NCBI RefSeq assembly: GCF_007280575.1
Contig: NZ_VKJP01000001.1
Location: 96,359-160,358 of the forward strand
DNA: 64,000 nt
Source: Streptomyces benahoarensis
GTDB lineage: Bacteria; Actinomycetota; Actinomycetes; Streptomycetales; Streptomycetaceae
Direction: 5' to 3'
Of the stretch, positions 61,437 to 64,000 are shown piece after piece. The notes beneath the pieces are model-generated. The model was not told the DNA's origin and made no database searches. It saw nothing but the letters and a program-made list of their open reading frames with translations. Every line of letters starts with the position of its first letter. Position 1 is the stretch's first letter. The translations under genes were made by a program, and so were the position numbers.

Positions 61437-62849
61437 ATGTCCGAAACCACCGCTCCACCCAAAGATCTGACGAGTCGTCAGATACGGCTGGGGGTCGGGT
61501 CGATGCTCGTCTCGATGGCCGTCGTCGAGACCGTCAGCGGCTTCACCCAGCAATACCTCTACCCCGTACTGCCCGCGGTCGGCGCGCGGCACGGGATCGA
61601 CACCGTCCAGCTGTCCTGGATCTATGTGGTGCAGCAGGTCGGGATGACGGTGTTCACCCCGCTGCTGTCCCGGCTGGGCGACAACCACGGTTACCGGAAG
61701 ATCCTGCGGCTGTCCGTGGCGATGCTGGCCTGCGGCTCGCTGCTGATGGCGGTGTGGCCGTCGCTGATCGGCATCGCGGTGGGCGCGCTGCTCCAGGGCA
61801 GCGTGGTCGGCTTCATGCCGCTGATGATCGGGATCCTGCGCGACCGTACGGGCGACGAGGGCGCCCGGCGCGGGATCGGCGTGCTGGTGGGGGTGCTGCT
61901 GGCGGCCATCGGGGTGGCCGGGGTGGCGGCCGGTGCGATGGCGGCGGTCAATCCGGTACTCGGGCTGTGGACGGGGGTCGCCGTGGCGGCCCTGGGCCTG
62001 GTGGCCTGCCTGATGATCCCGGCCGAGCGGTCGGCCCCCGCCGGGGAGGGCTTCCCGCTGCGGCCGTTCGGTCTCCTGTCGCTCGGCCTGATCGGGATCA
62101 CCCTGGCACTCTCCCAGGGCCCGGTCTGGGGCTGGGGCGCACCCGCCACGCTGGTGAGCGCGGGGGTCGGCGTACTGGCCGCGGTGGCCTGGCCGTTCGC
62201 GGAGCTGCGGGCCGAGCGGCCGGTGGTGGACGTACGGATGTTCCGCAACCGGCGGGTGGTGCTGCCGTCGGTGGTGACCTTCTGCCTCTCCTTCGTCACG
62301 ATCGGCACGCTCGGCGCCAACTCCACCTTCCTGGGCGCCGATCCGCAGAAGGTCGGGTACGGCTTCGGGCTGGGCTCGATGGCGATCGGCTTCGCGATGC
62401 TGCCGCAGGCGGCGACCGGGGTGGCGGCCTCGCTGCTCACCCCGCGGGCGCTGCGGCTGCTCGGCGACCGCGTGACGGTGGCGATCGGCGGCCTCGCGGC
62501 ACTGGCCGGATTCGGCGGGCTGGCACTCGTCCACGGCACATTGGCGGCATATCTGGTGCTGTCCTCGCTGACCGGCGTGGCCATGGGCGTCTTCCAGTCG
62601 GCCACCCGGGCGCTGGCGGTGGAGGCCGTGCCGGTGTCCGAGACGGCCACCGCGGCGGGCGTCAACGAACTGGTGCTCTCCCTGGGCGGGGCCGTGGGCG
62701 CCGCCCTGGTGAGCGCGATGCTGAGCACCCATGCGGGTGCCGGCGGACGGGTGGAGATCGGCGGCTACACCGTCGCCTGGGCGGTCTGCGCACTGCTGGG
62801 CGCGGTGGCCACGATGGCGGCGTTCCGGCTGCGCACCGAACGGACATGA
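61437..62849 (+). CDS. MFS transporter, multidrug-exporter type
   Basis: 470 residues from ATG 61437 after GAGGAGAGCC. Up to 14 hydrophobic helices can be seen, with the MFS loop LSRLGDNHGYRKILRLSVAM between helices 2 and 3, and MPLMIGILRDRTGDEGARRG in the repeat position. The build is that of DHA2-type drug/H+ antiporters. It lies between the TetR repressor and the M20 hydrolase gene. Confidence 0.9.
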   Translation: MSETTAPPKDLTSRQIRLGVGSMLVSMAVVETVSGFTQQYLYPVLPAVGARHGIDTVQLSWIYVVQQVGMTVFTPLLSRLGDNHGYRKILRLSVAMLACGSLLMAVWPSLIGIAVGALLQGSVVGFMPLMIGILRDRTGDEGARRGIGVLVGVLLAAIGVAGVAAGAMAAVNPVLGLWTGVAVAALGLVACLMIPAERSAPAGEGFPLRPFGLLSLGLIGITLALSQGPVWGWGAPATLVSAGVGVLAAVAWPFAELRAERPVVDVRMFRNRRVVLPSVVTFCLSFVTIGTLGANSTFLGADPQKVGYGFGLGSMAIGFAMLPQAATGVAASLLTPRALRLLGDRVTVAIGGLAALAGFGGLALVHGTLAAYLVLSSLTGVAMGVFQSATRALAVEAVPVSETATAAGVNELVLSLGGAVGAALVSAMLSTHAGAGGRVEIGGYTVAWAVCALLGAVATMAAFRLRTERT

Positions 62850-62866
62850 GAATGGAGTCAGCGACG

Positions 62867-64000
62867 ATGACGACGACCGAGCCGCGCCGCCGGGTGGCGG
62901 AACGCGTCCGCGAACTGCGCGGGGAACTGGTCGGGCTCAGCCACCGGCTGCATGCCGAGCCGGAGCTCGCGTTCGAGGAGCACCACTCCGCCGCGGCGAT
63001 CACCGCGCTGGCGGAGAAGGCCGGATTCACGGTGGAGCGCGGGGTCGGCGGGCTGCCGACCGCCTTCAACGCGCGCTGCGGCAGCGGCGATCTGGTGATC
63101 GCCTACTGCGCCGAGTACGACGCGCTGCCGGAACTGGGCCACGCCTGCGGCCACAACGTCAACGGGGCGTCCGCCACCGGCGCGGCGCTGGCGCTGGGCG
63201 CGGTGGCCGACGAACTCGGGCTCACCGTACGGCTGATCGGCACCCCGGCCGAGGAGGACCGCGGCGGGAAGGCGTATCTGATCGAGGCGGGCGTCTTCGA
63301 CGGTGTCGCCGCGGCGATGATGGCGCACGCCAACGACAAGGACCAGGTGAACGGCGACTCGCTGGCCATCTGCTCCTGGGACATCCGCTACACCGGCCGT
63401 CCCGCGCATGCGGCGGCCGCGCCCTGGGAGGGCGTCAACGCGCTGGACGCGCTGACCGTCGCCCAGACCTCGCTCGGCCTGCTGCGCCAGCAGTTGCCGC
63501 GGGACGCGGTGGTCCACGGCATCGTCACCGACGGCGGTCAGGCGGCCAACGTCATCCCGGCGCACACCGCCGCCCGCTACGAGGTCCGCGCCGAGTCCCT
63601 GGAGCGGCTGCGCGACATCCAGCGCCGCGTCCGCGCCTGCTTCGAGGCGGGCGCGCTGGCCACCGGTGCCGAGCTGGAGATCACCCCGCACGGCCACGAC
63701 TTCGCCGAACTCCGCCAGGACGGGGAGATGACCGCGCTGTACGCCGCGGCGGCGGAGGAACTGGGCCGCACCGTCGACCGCACGCCCTGCCGGACCGCCT
63801 CCACCGACATGGGCAACGTCTCCCACCTCGTCCCCTCCATCCACCCCCTGCTCGGCTACGACACCGGCGGCGCCCGCCAGCACACGGCGGAGTTCGCCGC
63901 CGCCGGAACCACCCCCGGAGCCGACCGCGCGGTCCTGGACGGCGCCCTCGCCATGGCCTGGACGGGCGTGGAGTGCGCGGGGCGACCGGCGCTGCGGGAG
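62867..64000 (+). CDS. M20-family amidohydrolase (window edge)
   Basis: 378 codons are visible; the gene runs past the window end. ATG 62867 has GGAG 9 nt upstream, better than the in-frame ATG at 62852. It has the M20D amidohydrolase marks: HRLHAEPELAFEEHHSAAAI, the metal-site AYCAEYDALPELGHACGHNV, GTPAEEDRGGKAYLIEAGVF, and the lid-domain RYTGRPAHAAAAPWEGVNAL. Relatives (AbgB-like, HipO-like) cleave amide bonds of N-acyl amino acids or aminobenzoyl-glutamate. In a TetR-MFS operon it may detoxify an amide-containing compound. Confidence 0.9.
   Translation, partial: MTTTEPRRRVAERVRELRGELVGLSHRLHAEPELAFEEHHSAAAITALAEKAGFTVERGVGGLPTAFNARCGSGDLVIAYCAEYDALPELGHACGHNVNGASATGAALALGAVADELGLTVRLIGTPAEEDRGGKAYLIEAGVFDGVAAAMMAHANDKDQVNGDSLAICSWDIRYTGRPAHAAAAPWEGVNALDALTVAQTSLGLLRQQLPRDAVVHGIVTDGGQAANVIPAHTAARYEVRAESLERLRDIQRRVRACFEAGALATGAELEITPHGHDFAELRQDGEMTALYAAAAEELGRTVDRTPCRTASTDMGNVSHLVPSIHPLLGYDTGGARQHTAEFAAAGTTPGADRAVLDGALAMAWTGVECAGRPALRE

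Noticed and set aside
1..64000. CRISPR arrays, tRNA or rRNA genes, IS elements
   Set aside because: No regular spacer repeats, cloverleaf sequences, rRNA signatures or transposase frames were seen on reading both strands.

Overview
The window looks like a chromosomal stretch of a high-GC filamentous actinomycete, very probably Streptomyces. The signs are very high GC, many GTG and TTG starts with GGAGG-type ribosome sites, an AfsR-type regulator, an actinobacterial high-affinity hydrogenase locus, a chitinase remnant with a DasR-like site, and WXG100/FtsK type VII secretion genes. There are no rRNA, tRNA, IS element or CRISPR signals that I can support.

Layout. (1) 1-5841 holds acyl-CoA metabolism and oxidoreductase genes, plus a deletion scar that joins a truncated NCS1 permease to the first residues of a PucR-type regulator. 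(2) 6494-10999 is an AraC regulator divergent from a two-gene styrene/indole monooxygenase module: a stand-alone StyA-like oxygenase and an oxygenase-flavin reductase fusion of StyA2B type. (3) 11570-19497 is a tight one-way operon: P450, acyl-CoA-dehydrogenase-like protein, FemAB/GNAT-like transferase, SRPBCC protein, class III aminotransferase, acyl carrier protein, single ketosynthase and thioester-reductase-like SDR. It reads as an uncharacterised pathway for an aminated or N-acylated fatty product. (4) 19659-24032 holds a hydrolase, a broken ricin-lectin gene and a small, lower-GC type VII substrate-like island. (5) 24166-32680 is an eight-gene, 8.5-kb, mostly overlapping operon whose content, size and order fit the physostigmine (psm) cluster: decarboxylase, TDO-like heme tryptophan hydroxylase, N-acetyltransferase, carbamoyltransferase, three methyltransferases and a deacetylase-like hydrolase. 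(6) 33041-46221 is a complete group 1h (actinobacterial, high-affinity) [NiFe]-hydrogenase locus: hhyS, hhyL, four accessory proteins, a maturation protease, a 36-residue small protein, and hypA, B, F, C, D, E. Just upstream lies a GH19 chitinase gene whose 3' end is lost and whose frame runs on into hhyS. (7) 47421-50818 holds an AfsR/SARP regulator and a LuxR-type regulator whose coding ends overlap by about 200 bp. (8) 50843-60576 is a type VII secretion-like locus with an FHA-FtsK (EssC/EccC-like) ATPase, two WXG100-size proteins, a membrane-spanning substrate-like protein and a divergent ricin-lectin membrane protein, but no EccB/EccD/EccE/MycP genes. (9) 60822-64000 is a TetR-controlled MFS exporter with an M20 amidohydrolase, preceded by a clear inverted operator pair.

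The main points are the recognisable physostigmine cluster, the unassigned aminolipid-like cluster next to a StyA1/StyA2B module, and three gene remnants (permease/PucR, chitinase, ricin lectin) that point to past deletions at module borders.
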